A stretch of DNA of 5,288 bases from Nevskiaceae bacterium (lineage in GTDB: Bacteria; Pseudomonadota; Gammaproteobacteria; Steroidobacterales; Steroidobacteraceae). The position numbers and the translations under genes are program-made. The notes below the pieces were generated by a model. It saw only the letters and a program-made list of their open reading frames with translations. It did not search any database and had not been told where the DNA came from. The stretch is taken from the NCBI GenBank assembly GCA_031277355.1, contig JAITMN010000242.1, positions 1-5,288 of the forward strand, given 5' to 3'. Below are positions 1 through 5,288 of the stretch, piece after piece (within the stretch, counting starts at the first letter, position 1; every line of letters begins with the position of its first letter).

Positions 1-687
1 AGCGGGCGGCTGTTTGGCGTGCAACGCACCTGCACCGATTCGGCGCGGCCGTTCTATCAAAGCTGCGCGGAGCGAACCTATGTGGCGCAACTGCTGCCCG
101 AGTTTCGCATGCTGGCCAACGGCTTTGCCGATGGCAAGCCATTGGGCCGGCTCAATGATCTGATTGCCGATGGACGCGGCGGCGCATTCTTCACCGTGGG
201 CGGGGCTTACCACGTGGATGCGGCAGGCAAGGTCAGCGTCGTCGAAGATCAGAACCTGCGCTCCAACGGCATCATGCTGTCGGCCGATGGGCGGATGCTG
301 TGGGTCACCAACGGCGATCGCGTGATTGCGTTTGATGTGGCCGCCGATGGCTCCACGAGCAACCGCCGCGACTTTGGCCTGCTCGATGGCGACAACGGCG
401 GCGATGGCATGGCGATTGATTCGCAGGGGCGGCTCTACGTCACCGGCAATCTGGGCGTACACGTGCTTGATCGCGACGGCAAACATCTGGGGCTGATCCC
501 CACTCCCCGCCGGCCCATTGCGCTGGCGTTCTCGGGGCCCGGCAAGAAGGTGCTCTATGCGCCGCAGATGGGCGCCATCGGCCCGGATGGCAAAGCGTGG
601 AACACGCCGGAAGGCGTGCGCAACACCGGCATGAGTCTGTATCGCATCCCGATGCTCAGTGAAGGATTCGGCGGGCGACCGAAGTAG
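1..687 (+). CDS. SMP-30/gluconolactonase/LRE-family beta-propeller hydrolase, C-terminal part
   Basis: The frame is open from the first base, so the gene starts upstream; the GTG at 19 is internal, because SMP-30-like sequence (SGRLFGVQR) already precedes it. 228 residues are visible. Family members are six-bladed beta-propellers that use a divalent metal to hydrolyse lactones such as gluconolactone. The expected metal and active-site positions are recognisable: RLND (N52, D53), SNG (N89) and GDGMAID (D135), with the usual spacing and the following DxxGRLYV strand. The C-terminal SLYRIPML...GFGGRPK tail is typical of bacterial members. The common YFTDP motif after the Asn-Asp pair is replaced by FFTVGG. 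The only two cysteines in the visible part (residues 11 and 22) are close together and could form a disulfide, which would fit a periplasmic enzyme, but the N-terminus and any signal peptide lie outside the window. It is followed closely by an oxidoreductase gene, suggesting a shared sugar or sugar-acid pathway. The substrate is unknown. Confidence 0.87.
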   Translation, partial: SGRLFGVQRTCTDSARPFYQSCAERTYVAQLLPEFRMLANGFADGKPLGRLNDLIADGRGGAFFTVGGAYHVDAAGKVSVVEDQNLRSNGIMLSADGRMLWVTNGDRVIAFDVAADGSTSNRRDFGLLDGDNGGDGMAIDSQGRLYVTGNLGVHVLDRDGKHLGLIPTPRRPIALAFSGPGKKVLYAPQMGAIGPDGKAWNTPEGVRNTGMSLYRIPMLSEGFGGRPK

Positions 688-689
688 GA
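686..689 (+). promoter_or_regulatory. Ribosome binding site AGGA of the oxidoreductase gene
   Basis: AGGA overlaps the TAG stop of the lactonase gene and ends 8 bases before the ATG at 698. This favours ATG 698 over the in-frame GTG at 659, which would add 13 residues unlike the family (rich in Ser, Arg and Asp) and overlap the upstream gene by 29 bases. The overlap of stop codon and binding site suggests translational coupling. Confidence 0.6.
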
Positions 690-697
690 TCAGCGCG

Positions 698-1999
698 ATG
701 AATCTGTTTTCGATGCTGCAAGCGCGCGCCGCGCAAGGCAAGCCGGTGCGCGTGGGCTTGATCGGCACGGGCAAGTTCGGCGCGATGTTTCTGGCGCAGG
801 CGTTGACCACGCCGGGCCTTGAAGTCACTGCCGTGGCCGATCTGTCGCCGCAGCGTGCACGCAATGCCTGCCGCACGGCGGGTTGGTCCGAAGCGCGCAT
901 CGAGGCAACGTGGTTTGCCGACAGCGGCGTGGAGTTGTGCGCATCGGATCGCATCGACGTGGTGGCCGACGCCACCGGCGCGCCCGCCGCAGGCATTGCC
1001 AATGCGCTCACCGCCATCGAACACGGCAAGCACATCGTGATGGTGAACCTGGAAGCCAACGCCATCGCAGGCCCTGCGCTGGCGGCGCGTGCACGCGCGG
1101 CAGGCGTGGTGTACTCGCTGGCCTACGGCGATCAGCCCGCGCTCACCGCTGAACTGGTGGACTGGGCGCGCGCCAGCGGCTTTGAAGTAATCGCCGCCGG
1201 CAAGGGCACGAAGTTTCTGCCGCACTTTCCGCAGGTCACGCCCGATACGGTGTGGGAAGCCTTCGGCATGACGCGCGAGGAAGGGCACGACGTCAATCCT
1301 TACATGCTCACCTCCTTCACCGATGGCACGAAGTCGGCCATCGAGATGGCGGCGGTAGCCAACGCCTGCAATCTGGCGGTGCCGGAGAACGGGCTGTCGT
1401 TTCATCCCTGCGGCGTGGATGATCTGGCGCATGTGCTGCGGCCCCGCGAAGTGGGCGGCGTGCTTGAGAGCAAGGGCATCGTCGAAACATTGTCGTGCCT
1501 GGAACGCGATGGCAGGCCCGTGTTCCGCGATCTGCGCTGGGGTGTTTACGTCACGTTTGAAGCGCCCACCGATTTCGTGGCCGAGCAGTTTCGCTATGTG
1601 CATCTGAACACCGACGCCACGGGCCGCTATGCGGCGATGTACAAGCCCTATCACATCGTCGGCATGGAGCTTGGCGTCTCGCTGCTATCGGTGGCGCTGC
1701 GCGGGGAACCCACCGGCGAGGCGCGCTGGTTTCGCGGCGATGTGGTGGCCGCAGCCAAGCGCGATCTGCGCGCGGGCGATGACCTGGATGGCGAGGGCGG
1801 CTACGCGGCCTATGGCAGATTGATGCCTGCGGAAACTTCTGTGGCGCGCGGCGCGCTGCCCATTGGCCTGGCGCATGGCGTGAAGCTGGTGAAGTCCGTG
1901 CGCCGCGATCAGGTGATCACCTGGAGCGATGTATCGCCATTGCCCGATGATCTGACGATGGCGCTGCGCCGCGAAACCGAAGCGATGGTGCGGGGCTGA
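698..1999 (+). CDS. NAD(P)-dependent oxidoreductase with C-terminal SAF domain (homoserine dehydrogenase-like, DRL-like family)
   Basis: 433 residues from ATG 698. An N-terminal Rossmann fold is marked by VGLIGTGKFG (residues 19-28, GxGxxG) and a strand ending TAVADLS (44-50) where the nucleotide ribose is usually bound. DATGAP (91-96) and VNLEAN (116-121) continue the homoserine-dehydrogenase-like fold. The central domain carries GDQPAL (144-149), AGKGTKF (167-173) and FTDGTKSAIEMA (207-218). The end, from about residue 385 (GALPIGLAHG...SDV), is a SAF domain. This architecture is that of COG4091, often annotated as homoserine dehydrogenase with SAF domain, and includes Brucella DRL, which converts 1-deoxyxylulose 5-phosphate to methylerythritol 4-phosphate. 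From family knowledge many members are uncharacterised, and the name does not prove either activity. It lacks the ACT/C-terminal layout of classical homoserine dehydrogenases. The neighbouring lactonase, 10 bases upstream, points instead to oxidation or isomerisation of a sugar derivative. The fold is secure; the reaction is not. Confidence 0.85.
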   Translation: MNLFSMLQARAAQGKPVRVGLIGTGKFGAMFLAQALTTPGLEVTAVADLSPQRARNACRTAGWSEARIEATWFADSGVELCASDRIDVVADATGAPAAGIANALTAIEHGKHIVMVNLEANAIAGPALAARARAAGVVYSLAYGDQPALTAELVDWARASGFEVIAAGKGTKFLPHFPQVTPDTVWEAFGMTREEGHDVNPYMLTSFTDGTKSAIEMAAVANACNLAVPENGLSFHPCGVDDLAHVLRPREVGGVLESKGIVETLSCLERDGRPVFRDLRWGVYVTFEAPTDFVAEQFRYVHLNTDATGRYAAMYKPYHIVGMELGVSLLSVALRGEPTGEARWFRGDVVAAAKRDLRAGDDLDGEGGYAAYGRLMPAETSVARGALPIGLAHGVKLVKSVRRDQVITWSDVSPLPDDLTMALRRETEAMVRG

Positions 2000-2030
2000 C
2001 GCGCTGGTCTTCCCCGCACCGAACGCTTCG
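1978..2030. terminator. Long imperfect hairpin at the convergent gene junction, possible bidirectional transcript end
   Basis: Two nested perfect inverted repeats share one axis. The outer pair is CGAAGCG (1978-1984) with CGCTTCG (2024-2030), and the inner pair is GGTGCGGGG (1987-1995) with CCCCGCACC (2012-2020). They are separated by a 2/3-base internal loop and enclose a 16-base loop. The structure covers the last codons and stop of the oxidoreductase gene and lies 6 bases beyond the stop of the oppositely oriented cytochrome gene. It could therefore end or protect both transcripts. Neither side has a T-tract, so classical intrinsic termination is unproven. Confidence 0.45.
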
Positions 2031-2036
2031 CAAGGG

Positions 2037-3392
2037 CTACTTCATCCGCAGCACGACGACGTCGTCGCTATCCACGGGCTTCGTCGCCGCACGGATCGCG
2101 GCAACCTGCGCAGGCGTGACTTCCCTGGCCTTGTCCGGCGTATTGCCCCAGCCGTTGCGGATGAACGTGACGGCATCGGCGATCTGCTGATCCGTCATCA
2201 GCTTGTGGAACAGCGGCATGTCGTATACCTCGACATGACCCTGCGCAACGATTCGCAGCGAACCGTTCAGCACCAGATTGATCAGCGAATCCGGGCGCGG
2301 ATCGAGCACCACCGGATTTCCCGCCAGCGGCGGCAGCAACTTCGCGCCCGAGCCCCGGCCGTCGTAGCCGTGGCAGGACACGCAGTATTCGAAGTAAGGC
2401 TGCGAACCGCGCTGCTCGAACTTCAGGCTCATCAACTGCGTGGTCGTCGAATCGCTGTATTCCCAGGGCTTGGCGCCCTTTTCCACCTTCGCGGGCAGCG
2501 ACTTCAAGAACACCGCCATCGCGTTCAGATCGCTATCGCTCAGGTGCGCCGAACTGCTGTTGATCACCTCGACCATCGGGCCGAAGGCCGTGCCGTGGAG
2601 ATTCTTGCCGGTTTTCAGGAACTCGGTGACTTCCTCCGTGCTCCAGCGGCCCAGACCGGAATTGATGTCCCCGTTCAGCGAAGAGGCTGACCAGTTATCA
2701 AGCGACGCGCCGGCCAGGAAGTTCGAATCATCGGCCTCAAGGCCCTTCTCATGCGACAGGAAACCGCGCGGCGTGTGGCAGGCCCCGCAATGCCCCAGAC
2801 CTTCCACCAGATACGCGCCGCGATTCCACTCGGCGCTCTGATCGTCCTCGGTCTCGTAGGGGTCATCGTCGAGGAACAGCATGTTCCAGATCCCAAGCAT
2901 CCAGCGCGCGCTGAGCAGGCCCGAAGTTTCCTCCGGAATGTTGGCCTGCTTCACCGGCTGCACTTCTTTCATGAAGTAGTCGTAGAGCGCGCGCATGTCG
3001 CCCACGGAAACCTTCGCATACGAGGGATACGGCATGGCCGGATAGAGACGATGACCGTCCCTGGCCTTGCCCGTGCGCATCACCCGGTCGAATTCCTCGA
3101 AGGTGTAGTTGCCGATGCCGGTTTCCGGATCGGGCGTGATGTTCGTGGTGTAGATGAAACCCACGTTCGGCACGGCCATTTTCAGGCCGCCGGAGAACGG
3201 CGCACCGCCGGGAATCGAGTGGCAGGCCACGCAGTTGCCGGCTCGCGCCAGGTATTCGCCCTGCGACATGCCCGCCGGGGTGGCGCCGCCGGCTGGGGCC
3301 ACGATGCGCTCGTCCGGGCTGGACGAGCAGGCAGTGAGCAGCGACGCTGCGCCCGCCAAAACCAGGGCGACAAGAGAAGTGGTGTGTTTCAT
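2037..3392 (-). CDS. Tri-heme cytochrome c lipoprotein, like the cytochrome subunit of membrane alcohol/gluconate dehydrogenases
   Basis: 451 residues. The N-terminus is a lipoprotein signal peptide: hydrophobic residues 6-19, then lipobox LTAC with the lipidated Cys at 22. Three cytochrome c domains follow, with heme sites CVACH (54-58), CGACH (202-206) and CVSCH (337-341). Likely axial methionines are M120 in AMPYPSY, M273 in AFGPMVEV and M392 in YDMPLF. The motifs TTNITPDPETGIG (82-94) and TFIRNGWGN (409-417) are hallmarks of the AdhB/gluconate-2-dehydrogenase cytochrome family. Those proteins carry electrons from a periplasmic PQQ or FAD dehydrogenase to ubiquinone or an oxidase, and the length fits the usual 430-480 residues. 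No dehydrogenase gene is in the window, so the electron donor is unknown. GAGGGGG just before the ATG is a strong, close ribosome binding site. It is on the same strand as atpC, 98 bases downstream of it, but is probably a separate unit. Family assignment is firm; the partner is not. Confidence 0.94.
   Translation of the reverse strand: MKHTTSLVALVLAGAASLLTACSSSPDERIVAPAGGATPAGMSQGEYLARAGNCVACHSIPGGAPFSGGLKMAVPNVGFIYTTNITPDPETGIGNYTFEEFDRVMRTGKARDGHRLYPAMPYPSYAKVSVGDMRALYDYFMKEVQPVKQANIPEETSGLLSARWMLGIWNMLFLDDDPYETEDDQSAEWNRGAYLVEGLGHCGACHTPRGFLSHEKGLEADDSNFLAGASLDNWSASSLNGDINSGLGRWSTEEVTEFLKTGKNLHGTAFGPMVEVINSSSAHLSDSDLNAMAVFLKSLPAKVEKGAKPWEYSDSTTTQLMSLKFEQRGSQPYFEYCVSCHGYDGRGSGAKLLPPLAGNPVVLDPRPDSLINLVLNGSLRIVAQGHVEVYDMPLFHKLMTDQQIADAVTFIRNGWGNTPDKAREVTPAQVAAIRAATKPVDSDDVVVLRMK
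3308..3328 (-). repeat. Perfect 8-bp inverted repeat within the cytochrome gene, at the lipobox cysteine codon
   Basis: GCTCGTCC (3308-3315) and GGACGAGC (3321-3328) are exact reverse complements with a 5-base spacer. In the mRNA they would form a compact GC-rich hairpin over codons 22-28, immediately after the signal peptide coding region. It could affect early elongation or simply result from Ser/Asp/Glu/Arg codon use. There is no T-tract. Confidence 0.5.
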
Positions 3393-3490
3393 AGCCCCCT
3401 CAAACCTCGTTCTCGTAATCGGTCGTAGAGTCTAACGCCATTCATTCGGCTGCGGCACGAAGTTGCCGAATCTGCCTGCCGCCGCTGAAC
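3393..3490. other. 98-base intergenic region between atpC and the cytochrome c gene
   Basis: It holds the end of the atp transcript and, presumably, the promoter of the cytochrome gene, both read on the minus strand. Nearest the cytochrome start is TGAGGGGGCT, its ribosome binding site. Further upstream is the hairpin at 3444-3471. I see no convincing -35/-10 pair: the stretch between them (about 3403-3440) is of mixed composition without a good TATAAT-like hexamer. Read-through from the atp operon into the cytochrome gene therefore cannot be excluded. Confidence 0.6.
3444..3471 (-). terminator. Possible terminator hairpin after atpC
   Basis: ATTCGGC (3444-3450) and GCCGAAT (3465-3471) form a perfect 7-bp stem with a 14-base loop, 20 bases beyond the atpC stop. 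An alternative stem, CGGCA (3453-3457) with TGCCG (3464-3468) and a 6-base loop, shares the right arm, so the two are mutually exclusive. No T-run follows on the minus strand, so if it ends the atp transcript it may need help from Rho. Confidence 0.35.
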
Positions 3491-3910
3491 TCAGCCGCGC
3501 AACTTGCGCAGCTTTTCCAGAATCTTCAACTGCTCGGACGCGCGCACCAGTTCGGCTAGCGCCTCGGCCTGCTCCAGTTTATCGACCTTGCCGGCCAGCG
3601 CCTCCTCGGCGCGCTGCTTGGCGGCGAGCGCTGCGGCCTCGTCGATGTCCTTGGCGCGGATGGCGGTGTCGGCAAGGATGGTCACCTTGTTGGGCTGGAT
3701 TTCCAGCGCCCCGCCGCCCACGAACACCGAGTGTTCGCCCTCGTCTGTCTTCACGCGCACTTCGCCGGGCTTGAGCAGCGACAGCAACGGCGCGTGACGC
3801 GGCGTGATGCCCAACTCGCCTTCCTTCGCGGGCACGAACACCATCTGCGCTTCGCCGGCGAAGATTTCGCCTTCGGCGCTGACGATGTCGACGTGGATGC
3901 TCTTGGCCAT
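3491..3910 (-). CDS. atpC: F1Fo ATP synthase epsilon subunit
   Basis: 139 residues, the same length as the E. coli subunit. Epsilon sits on the central stalk of F1 with gamma, couples rotation to catalysis and, in many bacteria, inhibits ATP hydrolysis through its C-terminal helices. The N-terminal beta-sandwich (about 1-86) shows GELGITPRHAPLL (31-43) and VFVGGGALEI (62-71), both diagnostic. Residues 89-139 form the two-helix C-terminal domain, rich in Ala, Glu, Lys and Leu. The ATP-binding consensus I(L)DxxRA known from Bacillus PS3 and E. coli reads IDEAAA here (89-94), with Ala in place of Arg. The gene follows atpD after 31 bases with only a weak ribosome binding site (AGCGAG about 8 bases before ATG), as is common within this operon. 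The atpD-atpC order is the conserved end of the operon. Confidence 0.98.
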   Translation of the reverse strand: MAKSIHVDIVSAEGEIFAGEAQMVFVPAKEGELGITPRHAPLLSLLKPGEVRVKTDEGEHSVFVGGGALEIQPNKVTILADTAIRAKDIDEAAALAAKQRAEEALAGKVDKLEQAEALAELVRASEQLKILEKLRKLRG

Positions 3911-3941
3911 GTTGTGCGCTCGCTTTTGCGTTTGCCGCCGA

Positions 3942-5288
3942 TCAGTTCAGCGTCTTGGCCTTTTCCACGGCCTCTTCGATGCCGCCGACCATGTAGAACG
4001 CCTGCTCGGGCAGGTGGTCATAGTCGCCATTCAGGATGCCCTTGAAGCCGCGAATCGTTTCGGCCAGCGAAACGATCTTTCCGTCCTGGCCGGTGAACAC
4101 CTTGGCCACGTTGAACGGCTGCGACAGGAAGCGCTGGATTTTGCGGGCGCGGAACACGGTCTGCTTGTCTTCCTGCGAAAGCTCATCCATGCCCAGGATG
4201 GCGATGATGTCTTGCAGTTCCTTGTACTTCTGCAACACGCCCTGCACGCCGCGCGCCACGTTGTAGTGTTCCTCGCCGATCACCAGCGGGTCGAGCTGGC
4301 GGCTGGTGGAGTCGAGCGGGTCCACCGCAGGATAGATACCCAGCGCGGCGATGTTGCGCGAGAGCACGACGGTGGCGTCCAAGTGCGCAAACGTGGTGGC
4401 GGGCGAAGGATCGGTCAGGTCGTCCGCAGGCACGTACACCGCCTGAATCGAGGTGATCGAGCCGGTCTTCGTCGAGGTGATGCGCTCTTGCAGCACGCCC
4501 ATTTCTTCGGCCAGCGTGGGCTGATAACCCACCGCCGAAGGCATGCGGCCCAGCAACGCGGAGACTTCCGTGCCGGCCAGCGTGTAACGATAGATGTTGT
4601 CGACGAAGAACAGCACGTCGCGGCCACGGCCGCTGGCCTGCTTCTCGTCGCGGAAATACTCGGCCATCGTCAGGCCCGTCAGCGCCACGCGCAGACGGTT
4701 GCCGGGCGGCTCGTTCATCTGGCCGTACACCATCGCCACCTTGGAGTTTTCCAGGTTCTCGGCGTCGATAACGCCGGACTCGATCATCTCATGGTAGAAG
4801 TCGTTGCCTTCACGAGTACGCTCGCCCACACCGGCGAACACGGAAAGACCGCTGTACTGCTTGGCGATGTTGTTGATCAGTTCCAGCATGTTCACGGTCT
4901 TGCCCACGCCCGCGCCGCCGAACAGACCCACCTTGCCGCCCTTGGCGAAGGGCACCAGCAGGTCGATAACTTTAATGCCGGTGACGAGCAAATCCTGACC
5001 ACCCGCCTGCTCATCGAACGAAGGCGCGGGACGGTGAATCGGCAGCGTGCTTTCCGCCGCCACCGGACCGCGATTGTCCTGCGGCGTGCCGAGCACGTCC
5101 ATGATGCGGCCCAGCGTGGCCTTGCCCACCGGCACGTTGATCGGCTTGCCGGTGGCGTTCACCGCCAGGCCGCGCTTCAAACCTTCCGAAGCGCCCATTG
5201 CAATCGCGCGCACCACGCCATCGCCCAACTGCTGCTGCACTTCAAGCGTGAGGTCCACATCGACGAGCTTCAGCGCCTCGTACACCTG
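3942..5288 (-). CDS. atpD: F1Fo ATP synthase beta subunit (catalytic), N-terminus cut by window edge
   Basis: 448 residues are visible, beginning ...QVYEALK. Comparison with the E. coli protein (remembered) puts about 25 residues beyond the window edge; the GTG at 5285 is an internal valine, not the start. Beta carries the catalytic nucleotide sites of F1 on the cytoplasmic face of the membrane. Counting from that valine, visible motifs are the P-loop GGAGVGKT (123-130), the catalytic glutamate in GERTREG (E155), the Walker B strand DVLFFVDN (223-230), and YTLAGTEVSALLGRMPSAVG (234-253), the conserved catch-loop region. The DELSEED lever reads DELSQED (367-373). Two short insertions relative to E. 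coli occur: AENLENS (175-181) and about six residues around KQASGR (215-220). The second resembles Xanthomonas, the first I do not recognise. Upstream atp genes (gamma and others) should lie just past the window edge, and atpC follows. Confidence 0.99.
   Translation of the reverse strand, partial: QVYEALKLVDVDLTLEVQQQLGDGVVRAIAMGASEGLKRGLAVNATGKPINVPVGKATLGRIMDVLGTPQDNRGPVAAESTLPIHRPAPSFDEQAGGQDLLVTGIKVIDLLVPFAKGGKVGLFGGAGVGKTVNMLELINNIAKQYSGLSVFAGVGERTREGNDFYHEMIESGVIDAENLENSKVAMVYGQMNEPPGNRLRVALTGLTMAEYFRDEKQASGRGRDVLFFVDNIYRYTLAGTEVSALLGRMPSAVGYQPTLAEEMGVLQERITSTKTGSITSIQAVYVPADDLTDPSPATTFAHLDATVVLSRNIAALGIYPAVDPLDSTSRQLDPLVIGEEHYNVARGVQGVLQKYKELQDIIAILGMDELSQEDKQTVFRARKIQRFLSQPFNVAKVFTGQDGKIVSLAETIRGFKGILNGDYDHLPEQAFYMVGGIEEAVEKAKTLN

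Noticed and set aside
19..21. GTG at 19 as the start of the lactonase
   Set aside because: The frame is open to base 1, and the preceding residues (SGRLFG) fit the family, so the gene is cut by the window edge rather than starting here.
659..697. GTG at 659 as the start of the oxidoreductase
   Set aside because: It would overlap the lactonase gene by 29 bases and add residues not typical of the family. ATG 698 has a well-spaced AGGA and leads directly into the Rossmann domain.
656..1654. 332-residue open frame on the minus strand opposite the oxidoreductase
   Set aside because: It is rich in His, Arg, Ala and Gly with no recognisable domain, and lies wholly opposite a well-supported family protein. 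Long antisense frames are expected in GC-rich genes.
2054..2067. Perfect 14-base palindrome CGACGACGTCGTCG as an operator
   Set aside because: It is inside the cytochrome coding sequence and is fully explained by Asp-Asp-Val-Val codons near the C-terminus. It has no promoter nearby.
2751..3428. 225-residue open frame on the plus strand opposite the cytochrome gene
   Set aside because: No domain or ribosome binding site, with composition typical of an antisense shadow. The opposite strand encodes clear heme motifs.
3403..3440. Sigma-70 promoter for the cytochrome gene
   Set aside because: No pair of hexamers on the minus strand comes close to the consensus with proper spacing. A promoter may exist, but I cannot place it.

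Overview
This 5,288-base window is GC-rich (by eye a little over 60 percent G+C) and densely coded. It looks like the chromosome of a gammaproteobacterium. The ATP synthase beta subunit has the NRLRVALTGL segment typical of beta/gammaproteobacteria. It also has a short insertion after FRDE (KQASGRGRD) resembling the FRDEKDEAGKGRD I recall from Xanthomonas. A Xanthomonadales/Nevskiales-like source is my best guess, but this is recall, not a search.

Left block, plus strand: the C-terminal part of an SMP-30/gluconolactonase-type beta-propeller hydrolase (1-687) is followed 10 bases later by an NAD(P)-dependent oxidoreductase with a C-terminal SAF domain (698-1999). That enzyme is of the homoserine-dehydrogenase-like family that includes Brucella DRL (DXP reductoisomerase-like). 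The ribosome binding site of the second gene overlaps the stop codon of the first, so the two look co-transcribed and probably translationally coupled. A lactonase beside a sugar-type oxidoreductase suggests a small sugar or sugar-acid pathway of unknown substrate.

Middle, minus strand: a tri-heme cytochrome c lipoprotein (2037-3392) resembling the cytochrome subunits of membrane alcohol, gluconate and sorbitol dehydrogenases. No dehydrogenase partner is visible. It converges on the oxidoreductase gene, and a long imperfect hairpin (1978-2030) lies across the junction.

Right block, minus strand: the end of the F1Fo ATP synthase operon, atpD (3942 to the window edge, missing about 25 N-terminal residues) followed by atpC (3491-3910). 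A 98-base gap with a possible terminator hairpin separates atpC from the cytochrome gene.

The atp genes are ordinary housekeeping. I found no RNA genes, mobile elements, CRISPR arrays or attachment sites, and no clear undescribed system. The points worth a second look are the lactonase/DRL-like pair, the orphan lipid-anchored tri-heme cytochrome beside the atp operon, sequence variants in the regulatory parts of AtpC and AtpD, and several perfect inverted repeats.
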